Below are positions 25,278 through 34,302 of a DNA stretch of 64,000 nt, piece by piece. The position numbers and the translations under genes are program-made. The notes beneath the pieces were generated by a model. It saw nothing but the letters and a program-made list of their open reading frames with translations. It searched no databases and was not told where the DNA came from. This DNA comes from Variovorax sp. N23 (GTDB lineage Bacteria; Pseudomonadota; Gammaproteobacteria; Burkholderiales; Burkholderiaceae_C), in contig NZ_JAOOPY010000016.1 of assembly GCF_025486315.1 (NCBI RefSeq), positions 84,037 through 148,036 of the forward strand. Reading direction: 5' to 3'. Position 1 is the first letter of the stretch. Each line of letters opens with the position of its first letter.

Positions 25278-25605
25278 GACCGATTCCTACGAAACCGAAC
25301 TGCTGACGGCTTACGACAAGGGGGCGCTCAAGTCTGTCGCGACGAAGGCCGAGCTCTCCAAATTCAAGGCCGCCGCCCGCGCCACCGCGATCAAGGATCG
25401 CCGCGTCAACATCCGTCTTTCCTCAGGCGATCTACAAGATATTCAGGTCAAGGCTTTGGAGGAGGGGCTCCCGTACCAGACCCTCATCGCAAGCGTCCTT
25501 CACAAGTACGCCACCGGAAGGCTCGCGGAGCGAAAAGATCTGTCGAACACGCACACTCCTTCGAAGACCGCCGTGGCTCGCCGGACAGGCAAAGCCGACG
25601 CCTGA
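25270..25605 (+). CDS. RHH/CopG-like antitoxin
   Basis: 111 residues from the ATG at 25270 (an in-frame GTG at 25261 is an alternative). The N-terminal part, ETELLTAYDKGALKSVATKAELSKFKAAARATAIKDRR, would contact the toxin. The strand-helix-helix VNIRLSSGDLQDIQVKALEEGLPYQTLIASVLHKYATGRL is a ribbon-helix-helix DNA-binding unit like that in BrnA/CopG antitoxins. The C-terminal 25 residues are basic and probably disordered. It should neutralise the upstream toxin and repress the pair through the palindrome at 24906. Confidence 0.82.
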   Translation: MPKTDSYETELLTAYDKGALKSVATKAELSKFKAAARATAIKDRRVNIRLSSGDLQDIQVKALEEGLPYQTLIASVLHKYATGRLAERKDLSNTHTPSKTAVARRTGKADA

Positions 25606-25609
25606 TGCG

Positions 25610-26077
25610 TCAGGGATCGACCACCAGGTACGTGTCCTCCTTCAGTTCCTCCATCACCACATAGCTGTTCGACTGCGCCGACACCGGCAGCCGCTTGAGG
25701 ATGCCGCCGAGCAACTGGCGGTACTGCTCCATGCCCTTGATGCGGAACTTGAGCAGGTAGTCGAAGCTGCCGGACACCAGGTGGCACTCCATCAGTTCGG
25801 GCATGTGGATCAGTTCGCGCCGGGTCTGCTCGAACAGGTCGTCGGACTTGGCAGACAGCTTGATCTCCACGAAGACCAGCAGCGTGCGGCCGACGGCCGC
25901 CGGCGCCACGCGGGCGTGGTAGCCGGTGATGACGCGCTCGCGCTCCAGGCGGCGCACCCGCTCGGAGCAGGCCGAGGCCGACAGGCCGATCTGTTCGGCC
26001 AGGTCGGCATTGGAGATGCGCCCGTTGCGCTGCAGCGAATCCAGGATTTTTCGGTCGATTCGGTCGAGGTCGATCAT
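25610..26077 (-). CDS. Lrp/AsnC family transcriptional regulator
   Basis: 155 residues. N-terminal helix-turn-helix: LDRIDRKILDSLQRNGRISNADLAEQIGLSASACSERVRRLE. The C-terminal RAM ligand domain begins VAPAAVGRTLLVFVEIKL and includes CHLVSGSFDYLLKFRIKGMEQY. The group closest in pattern controls amino acid catabolism. It diverges from dadA with 127 bases between, so it probably regulates D-amino acid (alanine) breakdown, as DadR/Lrp do elsewhere; that is inference from position. It converges on the antitoxin gene with four bases to spare. Confidence 0.92.
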   Translation of the reverse strand: MIDLDRIDRKILDSLQRNGRISNADLAEQIGLSASACSERVRRLERERVITGYHARVAPAAVGRTLLVFVEIKLSAKSDDLFEQTRRELIHMPELMECHLVSGSFDYLLKFRIKGMEQYRQLLGGILKRLPVSAQSNSYVVMEELKEDTYLVVDP

Positions 26078-26204
26078 TCTTCGGCGGCGCCATGAAAAGT
26101 GGGACGAAAACCGCGATTCTCACGCCAAAGAACTCGTACATCCGTGAAGACTGCGGCCGACCACCCCCTAAATTCGTGTTTTCTATTCTTCTGCTGGAAT
26201 CACC

Positions 26205-27524
26205 GTGAAAGTCGTTGTCCTGGGCTCGGGCGTCGTCGGCGCCACCACTGCGTACTACCTGGCCCGCGCGGGCGCCGACGTGACGGTGATCGACCGCCAG
26301 CCCAGTCCGGCCCTGGAGACGAGCTTCGGCAATGCCGGCCAGGTGTCGCCCGGCTATTCCACGCCCTGGGCCGCGCCGGGCATTCCGCTGAAGGCGCTGA
26401 AGTGGATGTTCCAGAAGCACGCGCCGCTGGCGGTGCGGCCCGACGGCACCCTCTTCCAGCTGCGCTGGATCGCCGCGATGCTGAAGAACTGCACCGACGC
26501 GCGCTACACGGTGAACAAGGAACGCATGATGCGCATCGCGGAGTACAGCCGCGACTGCCTGCGCGAACTGCGCGCGGACACCGGCATCGCCTACGAGCAC
26601 CGCACCGGCGGCACGCTGCAGCTCTTCCGCAAAGCCGAACAGCTCGCGGCGGTGAAACGCGACACGGCCGTGCTCGAAGAGTGCGGTGTGGCCTACGAGC
26701 TGCTCGATGTCGACGGCATCGTCCAGGCCGAACCCGCACTTGCGCAGGCCCGTGACCGCCTGGTGGGCGGGCTGCGGCTGCCGGGCGACGAGACCGGCGA
26801 TTGCCAGCGCTTCACCACCGCGCTGGTCGCGCTGGCCGAGGCGGCTGGCGCCACCTTCCGCTTCGACGCCGCAGCCACGCGGGTGCTGCACGACGGCCAA
26901 CGCATCCGCGGCATCGAGGTCGGCGGCGAAACCGTCACGGCCGACCGCTACGTGCTCGCGCTCGGCAGCTACTCGCGCGAGCTGCTGCTGCCGCTCGGCC
27001 TCGACTTGCCGGTCTACCCGGTGAAGGGCTATTCGCTGACCGCGCCGATCGTCGATGCATCGCTGGCGCCGGTGTCGACCGTGCTCGACGAAACCTACAA
27101 GATCGCGATCACGCGCTTCGACGACCGCATCCGCATCGGCGGCATGGCCGAGCTGTCGGGCTTCGACCTCGGCCTGAAACCGCAGCGCCGCGCCACGCTC
27201 GAGATGGTCACGCGCGACCTGTTCCCGGGCGGCGACCTCGAAGCGGCCACCTTCTGGACGGGTCTGCGGCCGATGACGCCCGACGGCACGCCCATCATCG
27301 GCGCCACGCGACAGTTCCCGAACCTGTACCTGAACACCGGCCACGGCACGCTGGGCTGGACCATGGCCTGCGGCTCGGGCAAGCTGCTGGCCGACCTGGT
27401 GCTGGGGCAGCGCCCCGAGATCGACACCGAAGGCCTGTCGCTCGACCGCTACGCGCGCGGCAGCGCCGGCAGACAGCACGGCCTGCAGGTGGCGCCGGCC
27501 GGCCACGCATCGCACGCCGGTTGA
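26205..27524 (+). CDS. dadA: D-amino acid dehydrogenase small subunit
   Basis: 439 residues. FAD-binding VVVLGSGVVGATTAYYLARAGADVTVIDR opens the protein. Then ETSFGNAGQVSPGYSTPWAAPG, a DadA signature, and the C-terminal GHGTLGWTMACGSGKLLADLVLG. It oxidises D-alanine and other D-amino acids to keto acids, passing electrons to the respiratory chain at the inner membrane. The start is GTG with a TGGA box seven bases upstream. A TATTCT box at 26184 could serve as -10 and would leave a very short leader. Control by the divergent Lrp-type protein is likely. Confidence 0.95.
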   Translation: MKVVVLGSGVVGATTAYYLARAGADVTVIDRQPSPALETSFGNAGQVSPGYSTPWAAPGIPLKALKWMFQKHAPLAVRPDGTLFQLRWIAAMLKNCTDARYTVNKERMMRIAEYSRDCLRELRADTGIAYEHRTGGTLQLFRKAEQLAAVKRDTAVLEECGVAYELLDVDGIVQAEPALAQARDRLVGGLRLPGDETGDCQRFTTALVALAEAAGATFRFDAAATRVLHDGQRIRGIEVGGETVTADRYVLALGSYSRELLLPLGLDLPVYPVKGYSLTAPIVDASLAPVSTVLDETYKIAITRFDDRIRIGGMAELSGFDLGLKPQRRATLEMVTRDLFPGGDLEAATFWTGLRPMTPDGTPIIGATRQFPNLYLNTGHGTLGWTMACGSGKLLADLVLGQRPEIDTEGLSLDRYARGSAGRQHGLQVAPAGHASHAG

Positions 27525-27593
27525 GGGCGTCGTGCGGCTGAGGCCGCTTCAGGCCCGCGGCATGCAGATTGCGTAGGGTAGGGTCGACACCCT

Positions 27594-30500
27594 ATGCTGC
27601 AATTCCTCTCCCGCCGGCTGGGCCGACTGAGCGTCGCCCGCAAGCTTCTCCTGATCTACCTGCTGGACCTGACGGCCGTCATCTTCATCAGCGGCATCCT
27701 CATCAACGAGAAGTTCATCGCGATCGATTTCGGCCGCAAGGAGCAAGCCGGCGCCGCGTACATCGCGCAGCTGCGCCCCACGCTGATGGCGGTGGCGGGC
27801 TGGCGCAACGCCGCGCTGGCAACGCCGCAGACCCTGGCCGACACCGAGCAGTCTTTCGGTGCCGACATGCAAAGCGCCCAGGCGAACGAACGCTTCCGCC
27901 AGGCAGTGGCAGCACTCGCCGCAGCACCCGACCGCGCCACGGCCCGGGCCGCGCTCGACAAGGGCCGTGCGCTGGTCACGCGCGTGGGCAACCAGTCGAA
28001 CCTGATCCTCGACCCGGACCTCGACAGCTACTACACGATGTCGCTGATCCTGCTGCGCTTTCCCGAGCTGCTGGAGCTGACCTCGGAAATGGGCGCGCGC
28101 CTGCACTCCCTCGGTGCGGGCGAACTCGACGTGACCGAATCGCGCACCAAATACTTCATCCTCGAAGGCCGGGTCGACGCCGTGGCCGCCGCCATCGCCA
28201 GCGACTACGGCGAGGCCTTCGCCGCGTCGCCGGGCGCATTGCAGCAGCGCCTCGACGGGCCGCGTGCACAACTTCTGGCAAGCATCGACCGCTTCCGCGC
28301 GGCGGCCCGCAGCGCGATGATCAATGGCACCGGGGAACTCGCCCCCTTCGAGGCGGCGCAGCAGGGCTTGTTCGCCAGCCTCGACGGCGCCTGGGGCAGT
28401 GCCATCGTCGAACTCAACGCCCTGCTCGAGGCGCGCGAGCGCGGTTTCTTCCAGCGCATGTGGATGCACCTGGGCACCGCGTTGTTCCTGCTGCTCCTGA
28501 TCCTGAGCGCGGTGTTCTACGTGGCCCGCCAGATTTCGCGGCCGCTGCGCGGCCTCTCGCAGGTGGTCGACACGGTGCGCCGCACCGGAGACCACAGCCT
28601 GCGTGCCCGCTGGAACAGCGGCGACGAGATCGGCCGGCTGGTGCTCGGCTTCAACGACATGCTGGCCCAGCTCGACCGCGAGCGCCGCGCCCAGCAGGAA
28701 CTGGCGGCCTCGGCACGCGCGGCAGAGGCACAGCGCGACCTGGTCGCCGCCATCCCGATCCCGCTGATGGTCACAGCCATCCCCGGGCACGAGGTGCTCA
28801 GCGCGAACCCGCCGGCGCAGGAATGGCTGGGCGGGCGCCAGCTCGACCCCTGGGCCGCGGGGCTGGACCCCTGGGTGCGCGCGCGCTTCTTCCAGGGGCT
28901 CGCCGACCGCGGCAGCGTGGACGAATTCGAGGTGTGCTGGCACGGCGGCGGTGTCTCGTCGTGGGCGGTACTGTCGGCGCGGCGACTGAAGTACCAGGGC
29001 CAGGACGCGCTGCTGACCGCCTTCACGCCGATCAGCCAGCTCAAGCTGATGGAACAGCGGCTGGAGCTGTGGTCGAAGGTGTTCGAGGCCTCGACCGAAG
29101 GCATCATGATCATCGATGCGCAGCGCCAGATCCTGACGGTGAACCGCGCGCTGTGCCGGCTCACCGGCTACGAGTCGCGCGAACTCGAAGGCGAGAAGCC
29201 GCAGCGGCTGGTGGCGGGCGAAGGCGCCATCTTCGGCGACTTCTGGCCCCTGCTCGACCAGCGCGGGGCCTGGCAGGGCGAGGTGCTGGTGCGCCGCCGC
29301 AACGGCAGCAACTACCCGGCATGGCTGGTCGCGAGCGTCGTGCGCGAGGGGCCCGAGCGCGTCTCGCACTACATCTTCGCGTCCATCGACATCACCGAGC
29401 GCAAGCGCAGCGAGGAACGCATCCGCTTCCTGGCGCTGCACGACGTGCTGACCGAACTGCCCAACCGCTCCCTGTGCATCGAGCGGCTGGGCAGCGCCAT
29501 GCAGCAGGCCCGACGCGACGAGCGCCGGGTGGGCGTGGTGTTCATCGACCTCGACCGCTTCAAGAACATCAACGACTCCCTCGGCCACCATGTGGGCGAC
29601 GCGCTGCTGCGTTCGGCCGCGCGGCGCATGGTCGACGCCGTGCGGCCGGGCGACACCGTCAGCCGGCTGGGCGGCGACGAGTTCGTGATCGTGCTGGCCG
29701 ACGTGGCGGACGCCAACGAGGTGCGCGAGCTCGTCGAGGCGCGCCTGCTGCCGGCGATCCGCCAGCCCTACCACCTGCACGGCGCCGAGATCCACGTGTC
29801 GTGCAGCGTGGGCATCGCGATGTGCCCCGACGATGCGCAGGACATCGACTCGCTCATGCGGCAGGCCGACGTCGCGATGTACCAGAGCAAATCCGGCGGT
29901 CGCAGCATGGTGCACTTCTTCACGCCGGACATGGATGCGCGGGCGCAGAAGCGCCTTCAGCTGGAATCGCACCTGCGCCATGCCATCGAGCGCGACGAAC
30001 TCAGCCTGTGCTTCCAGCCGCGCGTGCAGGCCCGCACCGGCGCGCTGGTCGGGGTGGAGGCGCTGCTGCGCTGGCACAACGACGAACTCGGACCGGTGTC
30101 GCCGGCCGAGTTCGTCCCGATCGCCGAAGAGAGCGGGCAGATCGTCGGCATCGGCAGCTGGGTCATCACCCAGGCCTGCGCGCAGCTGGCGGCCTGGCGC
30201 GACCAGGGACTGGGCACCGTGCCGGTATCGATCAACGTCTCGGCCCTGCAGCTGCGCGACGGCGATCTGACCGGCGTGCTGCGCGACGCGATGCTCGCGC
30301 ACGGGGTGGCGCCGTCATCCATCGAGATCGAGATCACCGAATCGACCCTGATGGACGTGGCCGAACAGTCGCTCGTGCAGTTGCATGCGCTCAAGTCGTT
30401 GGGTGTGCAGCTGTCCATCGACGACTTCGGCACCGGCTACTCGAGCCTGAACTACCTCAACCGCTTCCCGATCGACAAGCTGAAGATCGACCAGTCCTTC

Positions 30501-30734
30501 GTGCACGACATGCTCGACGACCCGACCGACCTGGCGATCGTGCGGGCCATCGTGGGCCTGGGCCACACGCTGGGGCTGCGCGTGGTGGCCGAAGGCGTCG
30601 AAAGCGCCGAGGAAGCCGCGACGCTGAAGGCGGCGCACTGCGACGAACTGCAGGGCTATTTCTTCGGGCGGCCGATGCAGGCGCACGAAACCGCCGACTG
30701 GATCCGCCGACGCGCCCCGGTCGCCACGGCCTAG
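27594..30734 (+). CDS. Membrane HAMP-PAS-GGDEF-EAL protein (cyclic di-GMP turnover)
   Basis: 1046 residues. Membrane segment about 18-38; extracytoplasmic region to about 290; second membrane segment about 292-313; HAMP (RQISRPLRGLSQVVDTVR); a PAS-like region and a second PAS (VFEASTEGIMIIDAQRQILTVNRALCRLTGY). The GGDEF motif is intact at 693-697 and EAL at 822-824 (GVEALLRW), with DDFGTGYSSL and EGVES of active phosphodiesterases. Both synthase and phosphodiesterase activity are possible; the sequence does not say which dominates. Its stop shares CTAG with the converging transporter. Confidence 0.94.
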   Translation: MLQFLSRRLGRLSVARKLLLIYLLDLTAVIFISGILINEKFIAIDFGRKEQAGAAYIAQLRPTLMAVAGWRNAALATPQTLADTEQSFGADMQSAQANERFRQAVAALAAAPDRATARAALDKGRALVTRVGNQSNLILDPDLDSYYTMSLILLRFPELLELTSEMGARLHSLGAGELDVTESRTKYFILEGRVDAVAAAIASDYGEAFAASPGALQQRLDGPRAQLLASIDRFRAAARSAMINGTGELAPFEAAQQGLFASLDGAWGSAIVELNALLEARERGFFQRMWMHLGTALFLLLLILSAVFYVARQISRPLRGLSQVVDTVRRTGDHSLRARWNSGDEIGRLVLGFNDMLAQLDRERRAQQELAASARAAEAQRDLVAAIPIPLMVTAIPGHEVLSANPPAQEWLGGRQLDPWAAGLDPWVRARFFQGLADRGSVDEFEVCWHGGGVSSWAVLSARRLKYQGQDALLTAFTPISQLKLMEQRLELWSKVFEASTEGIMIIDAQRQILTVNRALCRLTGYESRELEGEKPQRLVAGEGAIFGDFWPLLDQRGAWQGEVLVRRRNGSNYPAWLVASVVREGPERVSHYIFASIDITERKRSEERIRFLALHDVLTELPNRSLCIERLGSAMQQARRDERRVGVVFIDLDRFKNINDSLGHHVGDALLRSAARRMVDAVRPGDTVSRLGGDEFVIVLADVADANEVRELVEARLLPAIRQPYHLHGAEIHVSCSVGIAMCPDDAQDIDSLMRQADVAMYQSKSGGRSMVHFFTPDMDARAQKRLQLESHLRHAIERDELSLCFQPRVQARTGALVGVEALLRWHNDELGPVSPAEFVPIAEESGQIVGIGSWVITQACAQLAAWRDQGLGTVPVSINVSALQLRDGDLTGVLRDAMLAHGVAPSSIEIEITESTLMDVAEQSLVQLHALKSLGVQLSIDDFGTGYSSLNYLNRFPIDKLKIDQSFVHDMLDDPTDLAIVRAIVGLGHTLGLRVVAEGVESAEEAATLKAAHCDELQGYFFGRPMQAHETADWIRRRAPVATA

Positions 30735-31690
30735 AAGTTCGCGGCCAGCGCCATCGCGGCCGACAGCGTGACCAGCGCGAGCACGGTCGACACCACCACC
30801 GCCGCCGTCACCAGCTCCTCGGCCACCCGGTAGCGCTGCGAGAACAGGAAGGCATTGGCGCCGATGGGCATCGCTGCGGCGACCACCATCACCGTCAGCG
30901 GCAGGCCGCGCACGCCCAGCAGCCAGCCGATGCCCGCCACCAGCAGCGGGTGCACCACGTTCTTCACCACGGCCAGCGCCAGCGCGCCACGCAGATGCGT
31001 GCCGACCGGCGTGAGCGCCAGCGTGATGCCGACCAGCACCAGCGCCACCGGGCTGAAGGCCTGGCCGAGCAGCATCAGCGGTTTGTCGACGGCTGCCGGC
31101 AGGGTCCACCCGGTCTGCGCGAACAGCAGGCCCACGATGATCGGCAGCGGCACCGGATGCAGCACCGAGTTGCGCACGGCGCGGGCCACGGTCCACCCGA
31201 TGGGGCGGCCCGCCGTGCCACTCGCCGCGCCATGCTCGCGCGCGACGATGAGTTCGATCAGCAGGGTCGCCGCGGTGATCAGCACCAGCGAATGCAGTGA
31301 CACCAGGGTCAGCAGCACGACCAGCCCTGCCGGCCCGTAGGCCAGGTCGACCAGGGCCACGCCGATGATCACCGTGTTGCTGAAGGTCGCCGTGATCGCG
31401 AGCACTGCCGCGCTGCGGCTGAGGCCCAGAAAGGCCAGCATGCCCGCGAAGATGACGCCCGCCCCCATGAAGTAGGCGGCGACCGGCCGCAGGCTCAGGT
31501 CCTCGACATGCACCGTGCTCATCGCGCGGAACAGCAGCGCCGGCGCCAGCAGCAGGAAGACCAGGTTGGACAGGTCCTTCACCGCATGGGCGCCGACCCA
31601 GCGGCGGCGCCCGGCGAAGTAGCCCGCGGCGATGAGAAGAACGACGGGCAGCAGCGCGGAAAGGACGGGCGAATTCACCGCGGCGAGCAT
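30731..31690 (-). CDS. AEC family transporter
   Basis: 319 residues with about ten hydrophobic segments in two halves of five. The N-terminal VLLIAAGYFAGRRRWVGAHAVKDLSNLVFLLLAPALLFRAM and TATFSNTVIIGVALVDLAYG are typical of the auxin efflux carrier/malonate transporter family. Substrates in bacteria are mostly organic acids such as malonate or malate; none can be assigned here. Converges on the GGDEF-EAL gene, the two stop codons sharing one CTAG. Confidence 0.88.
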   Translation of the reverse strand: MLAAVNSPVLSALLPVVLLIAAGYFAGRRRWVGAHAVKDLSNLVFLLLAPALLFRAMSTVHVEDLSLRPVAAYFMGAGVIFAGMLAFLGLSRSAAVLAITATFSNTVIIGVALVDLAYGPAGLVVLLTLVSLHSLVLITAATLLIELIVAREHGAASGTAGRPIGWTVARAVRNSVLHPVPLPIIVGLLFAQTGWTLPAAVDKPLMLLGQAFSPVALVLVGITLALTPVGTHLRGALALAVVKNVVHPLLVAGIGWLLGVRGLPLTVMVVAAAMPIGANAFLFSQRYRVAEELVTAAVVVSTVLALVTLSAAMALAANF

Positions 31691-31723
31691 AGCGGCTCGC
31701 TGCGGTGAGATCGCCGTCGGGCG

Positions 31724-33817
31724 CTAGAAGCTTGCGCGCAGACCCACCTTGAGCGAGCGACCCGGCAATGGTGCCGCCGGATAGACCGTCGTGGTCAGGA
31801 TCGACGTCGCGCTGTAGGCCAGCTTGTTGGTGATGTTGTCCAGGCGCGCATACCAGGTCAGCGTCGCGCCGGTCACCTTCATCCGATAGGCCAGTGCCGC
31901 GTTCCACAGCGTGTACCCGCCGGTCTCGCGCGTGCCGTCGGCCGGCACGCGGTGCTGCGCCGAGTAGCGGTCGAAGCCGAAGCGCGCAGTCCACGGACCG
32001 TCGCCGTAGGCCAGCGCCGCACCGACGCGCACCGGCGAGATGCGCGGCAGCGGTTCGCCGGTGTCGGTGTTGGTGGCGCGCACCAGGTCGCCGCGCCACT
32101 GCAGGTCGAGCGTGCCGCTGCGCGCCATCGCGGCGAAGCCCTCGTTGCCCAGCAGCCGCAGGTTGCCGCTGGCCTCGATGCCGGTGAAGCGGGCGCGCAC
32201 GCCACCGTAGACATACTCGGCCAGCGTGCCCGCAGCGGCCGGGTCGGTCACGACCTCGCCTTCGCCATCACGCTGGACGCCGCTGGCGTTCAGGCCGATG
32301 TAGTTGCGAAAGCGCGTGACGTAGGCATTCACGCGTGCATTGTTCGGGCCGTTCTTCCACTGCGCGCCCAGGTCGAAGCCGATCGAGCGCTCCTTCTCGA
32401 GCGACGCGTCGCCCACCTCCCAGGCCGCGGTCGCGACGTGCGGGCCGTTGGCGAACAGCTCGTAGTCCTTCGGTGCCCGCTCGGTGTACGCGAGGTTCGA
32501 CGTGAGCTGCCACTGCGGCGTGAGGTTGACCAGCGCGCCGAACGCCGCACTGTGCGGATTGAAGCTGCGTTCGCCCGTGGCAAAGCGCGTGATCGACAGG
32601 TCGTCGGGATAGCCGAGCGACTCGACCTTCACCTGCTCGGTGCGCGCACCGAAGCTCAGGCGTCCCCACGACGTGGCCAGTTCCTCGTGCAGGAACAGTG
32701 CGTTGGCGCGCGTGCGGCTGTGCGGCGCGAAGGCCTCCTCGCCGTCGGCCGAGAAGCGGCCGGTCTCGCTGGTGAAGCCGATCATGCCCTCGACGCCGCC
32801 GATCTTCTGGTGGCGCGCCTCGATGCGCAGGTCGTTGCTCATGTTGGCGAAGGTGGTGCCAGGACTGCCGCCCTCGAACTCGGTGTGGCCGTAGTCGGTG
32901 TGGCCGAACTTGGCGTGGACGCTGCTGAAGAAGCCGCCCGGCCGCCACTCGCCTTCCAGCGCGTAGCGGTCGGACTTCATGCCGATCGTCACCTCGTCCT
33001 CGGCCACCGTGCCGTAGTCGCTGCGGTAGCTGCTGGCCGATGCGCCGATCCAGCCGCGGTCGAAGAACAGCGTGCCGCCGACCGCGCCGCCATGGGCGCT
33101 GTTCTGCGAATTGCAGATGCGGCGTGCCAGCCCGGGCGAACCGGGCTTGGCGCATTCGAGATCGATCGGCACGCGCACGTCGTCCGACTTGCGGTCGAAG
33201 GCATCGACGTGCAGCGCGTAGCGGTCGTTGCCGCCTTCGAGCACCACGCCGCCGCTGCGCTCCTGGCTGCCGGTCGCATAGCCGAGGTCGGCGCGCCCGC
33301 CGAAGCCGTTGATCGGCTCGGTCGGGATGCGGTTGTCGATCACGTTGACCACGCCGCCCACCGCGCTGCCGCCGTACTGCAGCGCCGAGGGGCCGCGCAG
33401 CACCTCGATGCGATCGGTGACCAGCGCGTCGACCGGCACCGCGTGGTCGTAGCTCAGCGCCGACGCGTCGGGCGCGCTGCCGCCGTTCTGCAGGATGCGG
33501 ATGCGGTCGCCGTCCTGGCCGCGGATGATCGGCCGGCTCGCGTTGGGGCCGAAGTAGCTGCTGCTCACGCCCGGCACGCCGTCGAGCGTCTCGCCCAGCG
33601 TGGAGCGCGAACGCAGCATGAGCGTGTTGCCCTGCAGCGTCTCGGTCGGCGCGATCAACTCGGACGCGCCGAGCGGGTTGCCGGTGACGGTGACCTCCTT
33701 GAGGCTGGGGGCCGGCACGACCGCATCGGCGGTCGTGGCGGTTTGCGCATGCGCGCTCAGGGCGATGAAAGAAAAGGCGGCGGCGCCGACGGCATGCCGG
33801 CTGAAAGTGGAAATCAT
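31724..33817 (-). CDS. TonB-dependent outer-membrane receptor, ZnuD-like
   Basis: 697 residues with a signal peptide ending SAHA about residue 24. The TonB box is LKEVTVTGNPLG. The plug domain contains RPIIRGQDGDRIRILQNGG and VDALVTDRIEVLRGPSALQYGGSAVGGVVNVIDNRIP. The beta-barrel ends in LKVGLRASF with the terminal Phe. A Cys pair in ECAKPGSPGLARRICNSQ and a His/Glu cluster (GHTDYGHTEFEG) recall the zinc receptor ZnuD. The zinc assignment is an inference; no Zur box was found upstream. It follows the His-rich small gene by 79 bases. Confidence 0.85.
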   Translation of the reverse strand: MISTFSRHAVGAAAFSFIALSAHAQTATTADAVVPAPSLKEVTVTGNPLGASELIAPTETLQGNTLMLRSRSTLGETLDGVPGVSSSYFGPNASRPIIRGQDGDRIRILQNGGSAPDASALSYDHAVPVDALVTDRIEVLRGPSALQYGGSAVGGVVNVIDNRIPTEPINGFGGRADLGYATGSQERSGGVVLEGGNDRYALHVDAFDRKSDDVRVPIDLECAKPGSPGLARRICNSQNSAHGGAVGGTLFFDRGWIGASASSYRSDYGTVAEDEVTIGMKSDRYALEGEWRPGGFFSSVHAKFGHTDYGHTEFEGGSPGTTFANMSNDLRIEARHQKIGGVEGMIGFTSETGRFSADGEEAFAPHSRTRANALFLHEELATSWGRLSFGARTEQVKVESLGYPDDLSITRFATGERSFNPHSAAFGALVNLTPQWQLTSNLAYTERAPKDYELFANGPHVATAAWEVGDASLEKERSIGFDLGAQWKNGPNNARVNAYVTRFRNYIGLNASGVQRDGEGEVVTDPAAAGTLAEYVYGGVRARFTGIEASGNLRLLGNEGFAAMARSGTLDLQWRGDLVRATNTDTGEPLPRISPVRVGAALAYGDGPWTARFGFDRYSAQHRVPADGTRETGGYTLWNAALAYRMKVTGATLTWYARLDNITNKLAYSATSILTTTVYPAAPLPGRSLKVGLRASF

Positions 33818-33896
33818 GGGTTGCGGACTCGTTGAAGCAATGGAAGGCCGGCCGCAGCCCTTCACAGGGCGCAGCCAGACGAATGACCAGAGGAAT

Positions 33897-34292
33897 TCAG
33901 CGAGTCAGCGGTGGGCCACGCGCATCGAACAGCGAGACCCAGCGGGCGAGTGCTTCGCCCAGGAAGTAGTGGAACCGCGCCATCGGCAGGGCGATGGGCA
34001 GCACCACGAGGGGAACGGACAGCGCCGCGGCGCCACCGGCGAGCTGGTCGTACAGCCGGCAGTCGGCCTCGGCATGGTGGCTGCCGAACAGCCCCAGCAG
34101 ACCCCGATGCATCTCGACGAACGACGTCGCCGCGACGGGCGACGCCGACTCCGCGTGCGAATGCGCCGCGGCCAGCGGCGCAGGGAGGTGCAGCACCCGG
34201 TGCATCAGCCCGAGCGTGGACGCCAGCCACAGCGAGACCGCCAGGGCGATCAGCAATGGCGCGCGGTACACGGCGGTGCGGGCGAACTGCAT
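33897..34292 (-). CDS. Small His-containing envelope protein next to the TonB receptor (DUF2946-like)
   Basis: 131 residues: an N-terminal signal or anchor (LLIALAVSLWLASTLGLMHRVLH), a His-rich middle (HSHAES, SHHAEADCRLYDQLAGG) and a second hydrophobic stretch near residues 90-108. The CRLYDQL motif next to His residues recurs in small proteins encoded beside metal-type TonB receptors in betaproteobacteria. Metal handling is suggested by the His/Cys content and the neighbour, not proven. It starts ten bases after msrA and probably shares its transcript. Confidence 0.65.
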   Translation of the reverse strand: MQFARTAVYRAPLLIALAVSLWLASTLGLMHRVLHLPAPLAAAHSHAESASPVAATSFVEMHRGLLGLFGSHHAEADCRLYDQLAGGAAALSVPLVVLPIALPMARFHYFLGEALARWVSLFDARGPPLTR

Positions 34293-34302
34293 AGGCTTCG
34301 GC

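Noticed and set aside
27549..30302. Open frame of 917 codons antisense to the GGDEF-EAL gene
   Set aside because: No recognisable domain; shadow of the real gene.
33818..33896. Zur or Fur box upstream of the TonB receptor
   Set aside because: No AT-rich dyad resembling either consensus was found in the 79-base gap.
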